Shown here one piece after another: positions 1 through 5,739 of a stretch of DNA of 8,076 bases. Position 1 is the first letter of the stretch, and every line of letters begins with the position of its first letter. The position numbers and the translations under genes were made by a program. Under the pieces are notes generated by a model that made no database searches, was not told the DNA's origin, and saw only the letters and a program-made list of their open reading frames with translations. The stretch is from Fidelibacterota bacterium. Its GTDB lineage: Bacteria > Fidelibacterota > Marinisomatia > Marinisomatales > J089. The DNA is taken from NCBI GenBank assembly GCA_003695105.1, contig RFIZ01000115.1, positions 1-8,076 of the forward strand, given 5' to 3'.

Positions 1-418
1 CCAGATGATCGGTGGTGGTGGCCTTTACCGACACATTCCCGGTTTCCACCCCCAGAAGACGGGCCAGATTCTCCCGGATGGAGGCCGTGGCATCCTGAAG
101 GCGGGGTTGCTGGAGGATCACCGTCGCATCCACATGATCGATCCGGAACCCGGCGGAACGGACTTTCTTGACGGCATCCTGTAGAAAAATTTCACTGGGG
201 GCATTTTTCCAGGCCGGATCATCGGAAGAAAAAAACGTGCCGATGTCTCCCAGTCCGGCGGCACCCAGTAACGCGTCGACAAGGGCGTGAATCAGGGCGT
301 CTCCGTCCGAATGCCCGACAGAACGGACTGACGCCGGTATGAGAAGGCCGCCAACCATCAGACCTTCGCCCGGCTCCAGCGCGTGGATATCCAGTCCGAT
401 TCCGGTTTGCACTTTCAT
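1..418 (-). CDS. ispF: 2-C-methyl-D-erythritol 2,4-cyclodiphosphate synthase, 3' end cut by window edge
   Basis: IspF cyclises CDP-methylerythritol 2-phosphate to MEcPP and releases CMP, in the MEP isoprenoid pathway in the cytosol; the family works as a homotrimer with zinc. I translated 139 codons from the ATG at 418; about 20 C-terminal residues lie beyond the left edge. The metal ligands are visible: D10 and H12 in GLDIH, and H44 after the HSDGD motif (36-40). D58 and G60 of the DIG motif, which contact the nucleotide in E. coli IspF, are present, as is KATTTD (132-137), the nucleotide-base-binding region. The usual FP of the loop after DIG reads FS here (63-64). The ATG overlaps the ispD stop in an ATGA, and a good SD lies inside the ispD end, so translation is probably coupled. 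The family assignment is secure. Confidence 0.96.
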   Translation of the reverse strand, partial: MKVQTGIGLDIHALEPGEGLMVGGLLIPASVRSVGHSDGDALIHALVDALLGAAGLGDIGTFFSSDDPAWKNAPSEIFLQDAVKKVRSAGFRIDHVDATVILQQPRLQDATASIRENLARLLGVETGNVSVKATTTDHL

Positions 419-1128
419 GCCTGATTCCTTTCCTGTACGATGTGTTGGGCCCAGGTCCAGTCTTCGGGAGCGGTGATTTTCCGATTCTCCACCGAACCGG
501 GAATCACCGCCACCGACTCCCCGGCCTGCTCCAACAGGGTGGCCTCGTCGGTGACCGTCCGGCCCGACTGTTCCGCTTCGGTCAGCAGACGCAACAGGAG
601 ATGACGGTGACAGAACTGTGGCGTCTGGGCCAGCCATATCCTCTCCCGGGGCAGGGTCGTCTCAATGAGTCCGGTAGCCGGATCCACCTGCTTTACTGTA
701 TCGGGAGACGGGAGGGCCACGACGGCACCGGCATTCTGCCGGCAAAGGTCCATTCCGGCCCGGAGATAAGACTGGCTGGGAAACGGGCGGGCGGCGTCAT
801 GTACGGCCACGATGTCCGCCTCCAGGGTCAGAGCCTGAACACCCTTGAGGACGGAATCCTGACGTCGTTCTCCCCCTGCTACGACGGTCACGGGAGGCGT
901 GGTTGTGGCCAGCGGGATGACTTCCTTCCGGACAGATGGAACCACAGCTTCCGGCACCACCAGAACGATTTCCCCGACCAGGTCCGCCGCCAGAAACGCC
1001 TCCAGACTGTATTGGTACAGCGGTTTTCCCTGTAAAAGTTTGAACTGTTTGGCTTCCCCAAACCGCCGCCCGGCGCCGGCTGCCACCAGGACGACCGCCA
1101 GAGAGGACGGATGGGGCGCAGTGGTCAT
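415..1128 (-). CDS. ispD: 2-C-methyl-D-erythritol 4-phosphate cytidylyltransferase
   Basis: IspD joins CTP and methylerythritol 4-phosphate to give CDP-methylerythritol and pyrophosphate, in the MEP pathway. The 237-residue protein has the usual length. The N-terminal glycine-rich nucleotide loop AAGAGRRFG (16-24) is followed by K27, matching catalytic K27 of E. coli IspD. Other family blocks are GGERRQDSV (85-93), VHDAARP (109-115), PDTVK (142-146), R161 before WLAQTPQF, TDEATLLE (193-200) and NRKIT (215-219). By alignment D111, T144, R161 and K217 match E. coli D106, T140, R157 and K213. The ATG at 1128 is the only usable start: an in-frame stop lies 15 bases upstream, at 1144-1146, with no other start codon between. 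No SD is visible, so it probably depends on ribosomes ending queA 7 bases earlier. It overlaps ispF by 4 bases. Confidence 0.97.
   Translation of the reverse strand: MTTAPHPSSLAVVLVAAGAGRRFGEAKQFKLLQGKPLYQYSLEAFLAADLVGEIVLVVPEAVVPSVRKEVIPLATTTPPVTVVAGGERRQDSVLKGVQALTLEADIVAVHDAARPFPSQSYLRAGMDLCRQNAGAVVALPSPDTVKQVDPATGLIETTLPRERIWLAQTPQFCHRHLLLRLLTEAEQSGRTVTDEATLLEQAGESVAVIPGSVENRKITAPEDWTWAQHIVQERNQA
426..429 (-). promoter_or_regulatory. ribosome binding site of ispF, inside ispD
   Basis: On the minus strand an AGGA core (part of AGGAAAGGAA) ends 7 bases before the ispF ATG at 418. It lies within the last codons of ispD. Together with the ATGA overlap it fixes the ispF start and supports coupled translation. 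Confidence 0.75.
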
Positions 1129-1135
1129 CGGCGGA

Positions 1136-2188
1136 TTACAGGATCAGCATGGCATCGCCATAACTGAGGAAACGATAGTCGTGTTTCTTCGCTTCCCGGT
1201 AGGCCTTCATGATGAAATCCCGATCTGCAAAAGCGGACACCATCATCATGAGGGTGGACTTGGGCATGTGGAAATTGGTGACCATGGCGTCCACCATTTT
1301 GAAGTCATAGGGGGGATAGATGAATTTATCGGTCCAGCCCCGTTTCGGGGAAACCTGAAAACCGGATACCACCACTGTCTCCAGGGCCCGGACCGTGGAA
1401 GTGCCGACGGCGATCACCTTGCGCCGCTTTTTCTTGGCTTCGTTGATGGCGATTGCGGTCTGGGGAGAAACCTCAAAATATTCCGAATCCATCTGATGTC
1501 GGTTCAGGTCCTCCACCTGGACCGGACGAAACGTGCCCAGGCCGATGTGGAGGGTCACATATTCCACCCGGATGCCCTTTTCCTGCATTTTCTTCAGCAG
1601 ACCCTCGGTGAAGTGCAGCCCGGCGGTTGGGGCCGCCACGGCACCCCGTTTCTCGGCGAACACCGTCTGGTACCGGATCTTGTCCCGGGGTTCCGCTTTC
1701 CGCTTGATATAGGGCGGCAACGGTGAAGTGCCGATACGATCGATGATGTCGTAAATGTGTTCTCCCTCATATTCGAACCGAACCACCCGGCCGCCGGAAA
1801 TCGTATTGTCGATCACATCGCAAAAGACCTTGGGCGTGAACATGAGTTTGTTCCCGATCCGCACTTTTCGGGCCGGGCGCACCATCACTTCCCAGAGATC
1901 GTTTTCCAGTTCCCGGAGGAGGAACACCTCTACCGTCGCATCGGTCTTGTCCTTGCTGGCGAACAACCGGGCCGGAAAGACTTTGGTATTGTTCAGAATG
2001 ACCAGATCGCCTTTCCGGAGGTATTGGGGGAGATGGATGAATTTCCGGTGTTCGATTTCTTTGGTATCCCGATGGAGAACCATGAGTTTGGCATAATCGC
2101 GGCGCTGGGCCGGATACTGGGCAATGTATTTTTCGGGTAGAGGATAATCGAAGTCGGTGAGTTTATACTTTGGTTTTTTATTGATCAT
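1136..2188 (-). CDS. queA: S-adenosylmethionine:tRNA ribosyltransferase-isomerase
   Basis: QueA moves the ribosyl part of S-adenosylmethionine onto 7-aminomethyl-7-deazaguanine in tRNA and isomerises it to epoxyqueuosine, a late step of queuosine synthesis at the wobble base of GUN-anticodon tRNAs. The 350-residue length fits the family. Visible blocks are FDYPLPEKYIAQYP (13-26), NNTKVFPARL (66-75), GAVAAPTAGLHFT (182-194), VTLHIGLGTFRPV (211-223), AVGTSTVRALE (260-270), TNFHMPKSTLMMMVSAFA (304-321) and the C-terminal SYGDAMLI (342-349). NNTK replaces the more common NDTR, a conservative change. The gene is lysine-rich, and several lines I counted have lower GC than ispD. Its start overlaps the ruvB end by 11 bases and has a clear SD; its TAA stop lies 7 bases before ispD. 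No tgt, queG or other queuosine gene is visible here. Confidence 0.97.
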   Translation of the reverse strand: MINKKPKYKLTDFDYPLPEKYIAQYPAQRRDYAKLMVLHRDTKEIEHRKFIHLPQYLRKGDLVILNNTKVFPARLFASKDKTDATVEVFLLRELENDLWEVMVRPARKVRIGNKLMFTPKVFCDVIDNTISGGRVVRFEYEGEHIYDIIDRIGTSPLPPYIKRKAEPRDKIRYQTVFAEKRGAVAAPTAGLHFTEGLLKKMQEKGIRVEYVTLHIGLGTFRPVQVEDLNRHQMDSEYFEVSPQTAIAINEAKKKRRKVIAVGTSTVRALETVVVSGFQVSPKRGWTDKFIYPPYDFKMVDAMVTNFHMPKSTLMMMVSAFADRDFIMKAYREAKKHDYRFLSYGDAMLIL

Positions 2189-3206
2189 TAAACAATCCCT
2201 GTTGTTTCGGTGTTATGGTTTTTCCTAACAGTTTGAATGCTTTTTCCAGCGCCACCCGTCCCCGGGAAGTGCGCTGAACATAGCCCTCCTTGATGAGAAA
2301 GGGCTCATACACGTCTTCGATGGTAGTGGCATCTTCCCCCACCGCTACCGCCAGTGAACTCAAGCCCACGGGTCCGCCCTGAAAAGTGTCAATCAGGGTG
2401 TTCAGGATCGTCCGGTCCATCTGATCCAACCCCTGTTCGTCGATTCCCATCGTCGCCAGGGATGAACGGGCGACCGCCAGGGTGATTTTTCCTTCGGCTT
2501 TGACCTGGGCATAATCCCGGCTGCGTCGCAAAATACGATTGGCGATGCGGGGAGTTCCCCGGGACCGGCGGGCGATTTCCATCGCCCCCTCCTCGTCGAT
2601 GTCCACCTGTAAAATTTCCGCCGAGCGCAACAAAATCAGGAACAGGTCTTTCGGATCGTAGTAATCCACCCGCAGAATGACGCCGAAGCGATCCCGCAAC
2701 GGGGAGGTCAGATTCCCCAGGCGGGTGGTAGCCCCGATCAGGGTGAAGGGTTTCATGGTCAGCTGGACACTGCGGGCGCTGGGACCCTTGTCGATCATGA
2801 TATCGATGCGATAATCCTCCATGGCCGAATAGAGGTATTCCTCCACCACGCTGTTCAGCCGGTGGATTTCATCGATAAAAAACACGTCCCGGTTGTTCAG
2901 ATTGGTCAGAATCCCGGCCAGATCGCCGGCACGCTCCAGCACCGGACCGGAAGAAGGTTTGATATTGACCTGGAGCTCCCGGGCGATGATATGGGCCAGA
3001 GTGGTTTTGCCCAGGCCCGGGGGACCGAACAGGAGAACGTGATCCAGGGCTTCCTGTCGGGAATTGGCCGCTTCGATATAGAGTTTCAGATTGTCCACCA
3101 ATTCCTTCTGTCCCACGAAATCATCGAAATAGGTAGGGCGAAGTGATGTCTCAACTACCAGATCATCTTCGACGGGTGTGGGGTTGGTGATGTGAATATC
3201 GGCCAT
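2178..3206 (-). CDS. ruvB: Holliday junction branch migration helicase RuvB
   Basis: RuvB is the AAA+ hexameric motor that, with RuvA, drives branch migration of Holliday junctions before RuvC cleavage in recombinational repair. The 342-residue protein has the usual length. Walker A is GPPGLGKTT (61-69), Walker B with the DEIH box is at 108-115 (VFFIDEIH), sensor 1 is in the IGATTR segment (157-162), the arginine finger is R173 in LRDRF, and the sensor 2 arginine is R220 in RGTPR. The C-terminal winged-helix region ends with the typical EGYVQRTSRGR (307-317) and QQGLF. The ATG at 3206 has no SD; the frame stays open upstream, but the stretch I read (to about 3300) has no ATG, GTG or TTG. The protein begins with a normal RuvB N-terminal extension. 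ruvA and ruvC are not in the window. It is the likely first gene of ruvB-queA-ispD-ispF. Confidence 0.97.
   Translation of the reverse strand: MADIHITNPTPVEDDLVVETSLRPTYFDDFVGQKELVDNLKLYIEAANSRQEALDHVLLFGPPGLGKTTLAHIIARELQVNIKPSSGPVLERAGDLAGILTNLNNRDVFFIDEIHRLNSVVEEYLYSAMEDYRIDIMIDKGPSARSVQLTMKPFTLIGATTRLGNLTSPLRDRFGVILRVDYYDPKDLFLILLRSAEILQVDIDEEGAMEIARRSRGTPRIANRILRRSRDYAQVKAEGKITLAVARSSLATMGIDEQGLDQMDRTILNTLIDTFQGGPVGLSSLAVAVGEDATTIEDVYEPFLIKEGYVQRTSRGRVALEKAFKLLGKTITPKQQGLFNDQ
2196..2200 (-). promoter_or_regulatory. ribosome binding site of queA, inside ruvB
   Basis: On the minus strand AGGGA ends 7 bases before the queA ATG at 2188, inside the last codons of ruvB. The surrounding 2161-2220 stretch is strikingly AT-rich for this window, which should keep the start region unstructured. 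It supports the ATG chosen for queA. Confidence 0.65.
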
Positions 3207-3244
3207 GGCGGAACGGACTAAAAAGAACCGGATTTCGAACTGGA

Positions 3245-3274
3245 AATGTACGAAATTGAGGGAGGGGGGTTCAA
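3245..3274 (-). promoter_or_regulatory. candidate sigma70-like promoter for the ruvB operon
   Basis: In the 115-base gap between the transketolase-like gene and ruvB, the minus strand carries TTGAAC (3274-3269) and TACATT (3250-3245) separated by 18 bases. Each matches the sigma70 consensus in 4 of 6 positions. Transcription would begin about 30 bases before the ruvB ATG. This is a weak match, and readthrough from upstream is an equally good explanation. TACATTTC also resembles the TAnnTTTG element of Bacteroidota promoters, with a TTG 21 bases upstream, but nothing else places the organism there. Confidence 0.25.
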
Positions 3275-3293
3275 CCCCGCCCGTCGGTTCAAC
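3268..3293. repeat. pair of 8-base direct repeats with a small hairpin
   Basis: GGTTCAAC occurs at 3268-3275 and again at 3286-3293 on the plus strand, 18 bases apart start to start. The first copy also sits in a short inverted repeat, GGGGT-TCA-ACCCC (3266-3278), with 5 pairs and a 3-base loop. There is no following T tract, so this is not a rho-independent terminator. The first copy overlaps the proposed -35 hexamer. It may be a protein-binding site or chance. Confidence 0.3.
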
Positions 3294-3321
3294 TTTCGGC
3301 TGGTGACCGGTAAACGAATAC

Positions 3322-5634
3322 TCAGGCCGGCAACTGAGCTTTCAGCCGGGCCAGACGCTGGTTTCGCTCCCGGGCAAAGCGTTCGATCCCGGCCTCCACC
3401 CAGCGCGGAGACAGGTGGGCATCGTCCACTACTTCCTCCAGGGATCCCCCGGACCGCCAGCGGTTGTCCCAGTCGGAGGAGAGGCTGTATTCCGCCACCA
3501 GCGGGTGGGCGATCCAATGGGCCATGAGCCGTTTGGCGCCGTTGGTGATCACCATGGCATCCAGCCATTCCTGCGGCTCCAGAATCGACCGGCGGTAGGC
3601 CTCCGGCTGAGCCTGGAAAAGCTCCCAGGAGATGGCGGCCACAATTTTCACGTTGGGTTTCAGGGTGGGCAGCAGTTCCACCACCGAAGCCGTGGAACTG
3701 GTTCCCTGGACAATCACCACTCCGTCCCGGGGACGGGAAGGATCATAATCCCGGATGAGATAAGCTCCTTTGGCGGCGTCCAGATGGGAAGCCATTCCCA
3801 GGGTTTTCCGATCGGGGATGGGAATCCCCGGCCGGGTCAGGTGCAGGGCAATGATGGGAACGTCCATTCGCAGGGCGGCCGCCAGCACCGGGGCCACCTC
3901 ATTGTGCTCCCAGGGATGGAGATTGATAATTTGTCCGTCCGGAAAGAGTTGGGTGACGCCGGGTGCAAAGATACCGAAGTGGGTCCGGCTGTCTTCGGCC
4001 GTTTCCGGACCGGAGTGTCCGGCCACCCAGATCAGTTTTCCCACTTTGAACTGGGTATCCTGGGCAATCTGGCTGAACAGACGCAGAGCCCCATATTTGA
4101 GATAGCTGAAGGAACCGTAGGTACTCATGGCGCCCAGGAAGCCGTTGTAGGCATCAAATACATCGGGATGGAAATTCACGGTGGCCAGGCCGGCCAGCAT
4201 GCCGGCATTGGCGAACTCGGTGATGCCCTGAGGCATGAGGGGGCTGTCGTTACCGGTCCGGAAATTGTAAAAACCCAGATCTTCCCCCGTATCCCAGTCT
4301 TTGGCGAATCCGGCGATGTTGGTGGATCCGGCCAGATCCGCCGACATGGCGATCACCAGGTTGCGGCCGTATTTCTTCCGGGCGGTCGTATTGATATAGG
4401 AGGCGTATTTGGCAAATCCGGCCCGATTGGGCGCCTTGGTTCCCGCCGGCAGGAAAAGTTTGTCGGGCAGGCGATCCAACTCCGTGAGGTCCGGATCATT
4501 CAGGGGATTGGTTCCTCTGATTTTGCATCCCGGCAGATCCTCCGGGACGGAGTCTCCCAAATCCACCAGGGTATCGGCCAGATAATCAACCAGTCCCGGC
4601 GTGGATTCCAGAACCTGAAACACGGACCGCAAATAGCGTCGGTTCTGTTCGATCTGACCTTCCCGGGTTGGTGCGGCTTCTTCACCGAACCCGTCGATTT
4701 CCAGGTTATATTTGGTAGCAAAGTCCTCTTTCGTCTTCCAGAACAGTTCCGAATTCCGCTTGTGGGGGGCTCCATGACTGGCATTGTCATAGACGTAATA
4801 GCCTCGACCTTTCCGGGTTCTGGCATAAATCACTTTGGGAGTGTCCGGTTGCGCGTTGGTTACCAGACAGGAATAAAAGGCCTCCGTCAGGGCTTCCCAG
4901 TTTTCACCTTCCTCGGTGCCCTCCACCTGCCAGCCGTGAGACCCGAACCAGTCCCGGGGCGTACCGTACATGATGGAACTGAAGGGACGATTGTCGATTC
5001 CGTAATCGTTCCAGTCCATGAAATAGACCAGATTTCCGAGTCCCAGCCCCCAGGCGGAATTCATGGTTTCATGAATGACCCCGGCGCTGAAGCCGCCCTC
5101 TCCTTCGAAGGCGAAAACTTTCACCTCCGGCACTCCCGCCAGTTTCAGCGCCAACGCCTCTCCGGCGGCCGCCGGAGAACCATGACCGCTGGGACCGGTA
5201 TTGAATTTGAAAAACAGGGTTTTCCCTTCCATTTCGGCATGACCCGGCAATCCGCCGTGGTGCCGCAGGGTCAATAAATCTTCCCACACCAGCTGACGGT
5301 CTTCGGCCCGGGGAACCGTATACCGGTCCTCCTTCGTCCGGGCCCGTTTCAGCCGCAGGGCTTCATTCAACACCGCCAGGGCGCCATAGACCAGGGGATT
5401 GGTATGACCCGCCACCAGAACGAACCGGTCGGAAAACCGTTTGCCCGGATGACGTATATCCCAGCGCATGGCTCCCGATAACAAAGTGGTCACCAGACCG
5501 TGTACTTTGGAGCGGGATCCGCCCGGGTGACCGGACTGGCTGAGATTCAACATGATGTCGATACATTGATCGATCAGATCTTTGGTGACTTCCCAATACT
5601 GGAAATAGGGTTGGAGTTCGCGTGGTGATTTCAT
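3322..5634 (-). CDS. transketolase-like thiamine diphosphate enzyme, long divergent form
   Basis: Member of the transketolase superfamily; the probable reaction is transfer of a two-carbon ketol unit between sugar phosphates in the pentose phosphate pathway. It has 770 residues against about 660 for E. coli TktA. The N-terminal domain has SGHPGG (H36), RFVLVAGH (H77), PGHAE (H132), NTGPSGHG (145-152), GEGGFSAG (178-185), metal ligand N209 and SHGAP (H287). The pyrimidine domain has SADLAGS (431-437), GITEF with catalytic E473, then H540, D548 and H552; R601 lies in LTRPG. By my alignment these match TktA H26, H66, H100, N185, H261, S385, E411, H461, D469, H473 and R520. Odd points: the metal motif is GEG, not GDG; about 135 residues (291-425) form a long linker; TktA R358 may be replaced by K409. 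Phosphoketolase and homodimeric pyruvate dehydrogenase E1 fit worse. The true substrates are uncertain. I see no partner gene and no clear promoter in the 105-base gap upstream. Confidence 0.85.
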   Translation of the reverse strand: MKSPRELQPYFQYWEVTKDLIDQCIDIMLNLSQSGHPGGSRSKVHGLVTTLLSGAMRWDIRHPGKRFSDRFVLVAGHTNPLVYGALAVLNEALRLKRARTKEDRYTVPRAEDRQLVWEDLLTLRHHGGLPGHAEMEGKTLFFKFNTGPSGHGSPAAAGEALALKLAGVPEVKVFAFEGEGGFSAGVIHETMNSAWGLGLGNLVYFMDWNDYGIDNRPFSSIMYGTPRDWFGSHGWQVEGTEEGENWEALTEAFYSCLVTNAQPDTPKVIYARTRKGRGYYVYDNASHGAPHKRNSELFWKTKEDFATKYNLEIDGFGEEAAPTREGQIEQNRRYLRSVFQVLESTPGLVDYLADTLVDLGDSVPEDLPGCKIRGTNPLNDPDLTELDRLPDKLFLPAGTKAPNRAGFAKYASYINTTARKKYGRNLVIAMSADLAGSTNIAGFAKDWDTGEDLGFYNFRTGNDSPLMPQGITEFANAGMLAGLATVNFHPDVFDAYNGFLGAMSTYGSFSYLKYGALRLFSQIAQDTQFKVGKLIWVAGHSGPETAEDSRTHFGIFAPGVTQLFPDGQIINLHPWEHNEVAPVLAAALRMDVPIIALHLTRPGIPIPDRKTLGMASHLDAAKGAYLIRDYDPSRPRDGVVIVQGTSSTASVVELLPTLKPNVKIVAAISWELFQAQPEAYRRSILEPQEWLDAMVITNGAKRLMAHWIAHPLVAEYSLSSDWDNRWRSGGSLEEVVDDAHLSPRWVEAGIERFARERNQRLARLKAQLPA

Positions 5635-5640
5635 AGGGAT

Positions 5641-5645
5641 ACCTC
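5641..5645 (-). promoter_or_regulatory. ribosome binding site of the transketolase-like gene
   Basis: On the minus strand GAGGT ends 6 bases before the ATG at 5634. This is the strongest SD in the window and fixes the start. It fits a gene initiated independently of uvrA, whose stop lies 105 bases upstream. Confidence 0.75.
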
Positions 5646-5739
5646 AAAACAATACGGGTTGCATGAGACGGCGAAAAAGAAAGCATGCTGCGTGTAACTA
5701 TCCATCGTCTGAATCCTACTCATCCGGAAGAAACCGGGG

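Noticed and set aside
899..1726. Plus-strand open frame of 275 codons across the ispD/queA junction
   Set aside because: It is antisense to two secure genes, and its translation shows no recognisable family.
3266..3278. GGGGT-TCA-ACCCC hairpin as a terminator of the transketolase-like gene
   Set aside because: The stem is only 5 pairs, with no T tract after it on the minus strand.
3264..3300. GGTTCAACC resembling a tRNA T-loop
   Set aside because: The stem around it pairs poorly, and no acceptor, D or anticodon arm can be fitted at the right distances on either strand.
3415..5277. Long plus-strand open frame of 620 codons opposite the transketolase-like gene
   Set aside because: It is in exact antisense codon register with a gene full of recognised motifs, and its composition (His, Gly and Arg rich with no known domain) is that of a GC-rich shadow frame.
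3322..5634. Phosphoketolase or homodimeric pyruvate dehydrogenase E1 as the identity of the 770-residue enzyme
   Set aside because: The length is similar, but SGHPGG, SHGAP, SADLAGS, GITEF and the order of active-site histidines follow transketolase.
5635..5739. Promoter, terminator or small gene in the gap between uvrA and the transketolase-like gene
   Set aside because: Only a 4-pair CCGG hairpin without a T run, an AGCATGCT palindrome (5682-5689) and poor -35/-10 pairs are visible; nothing beyond the SD can be supported.
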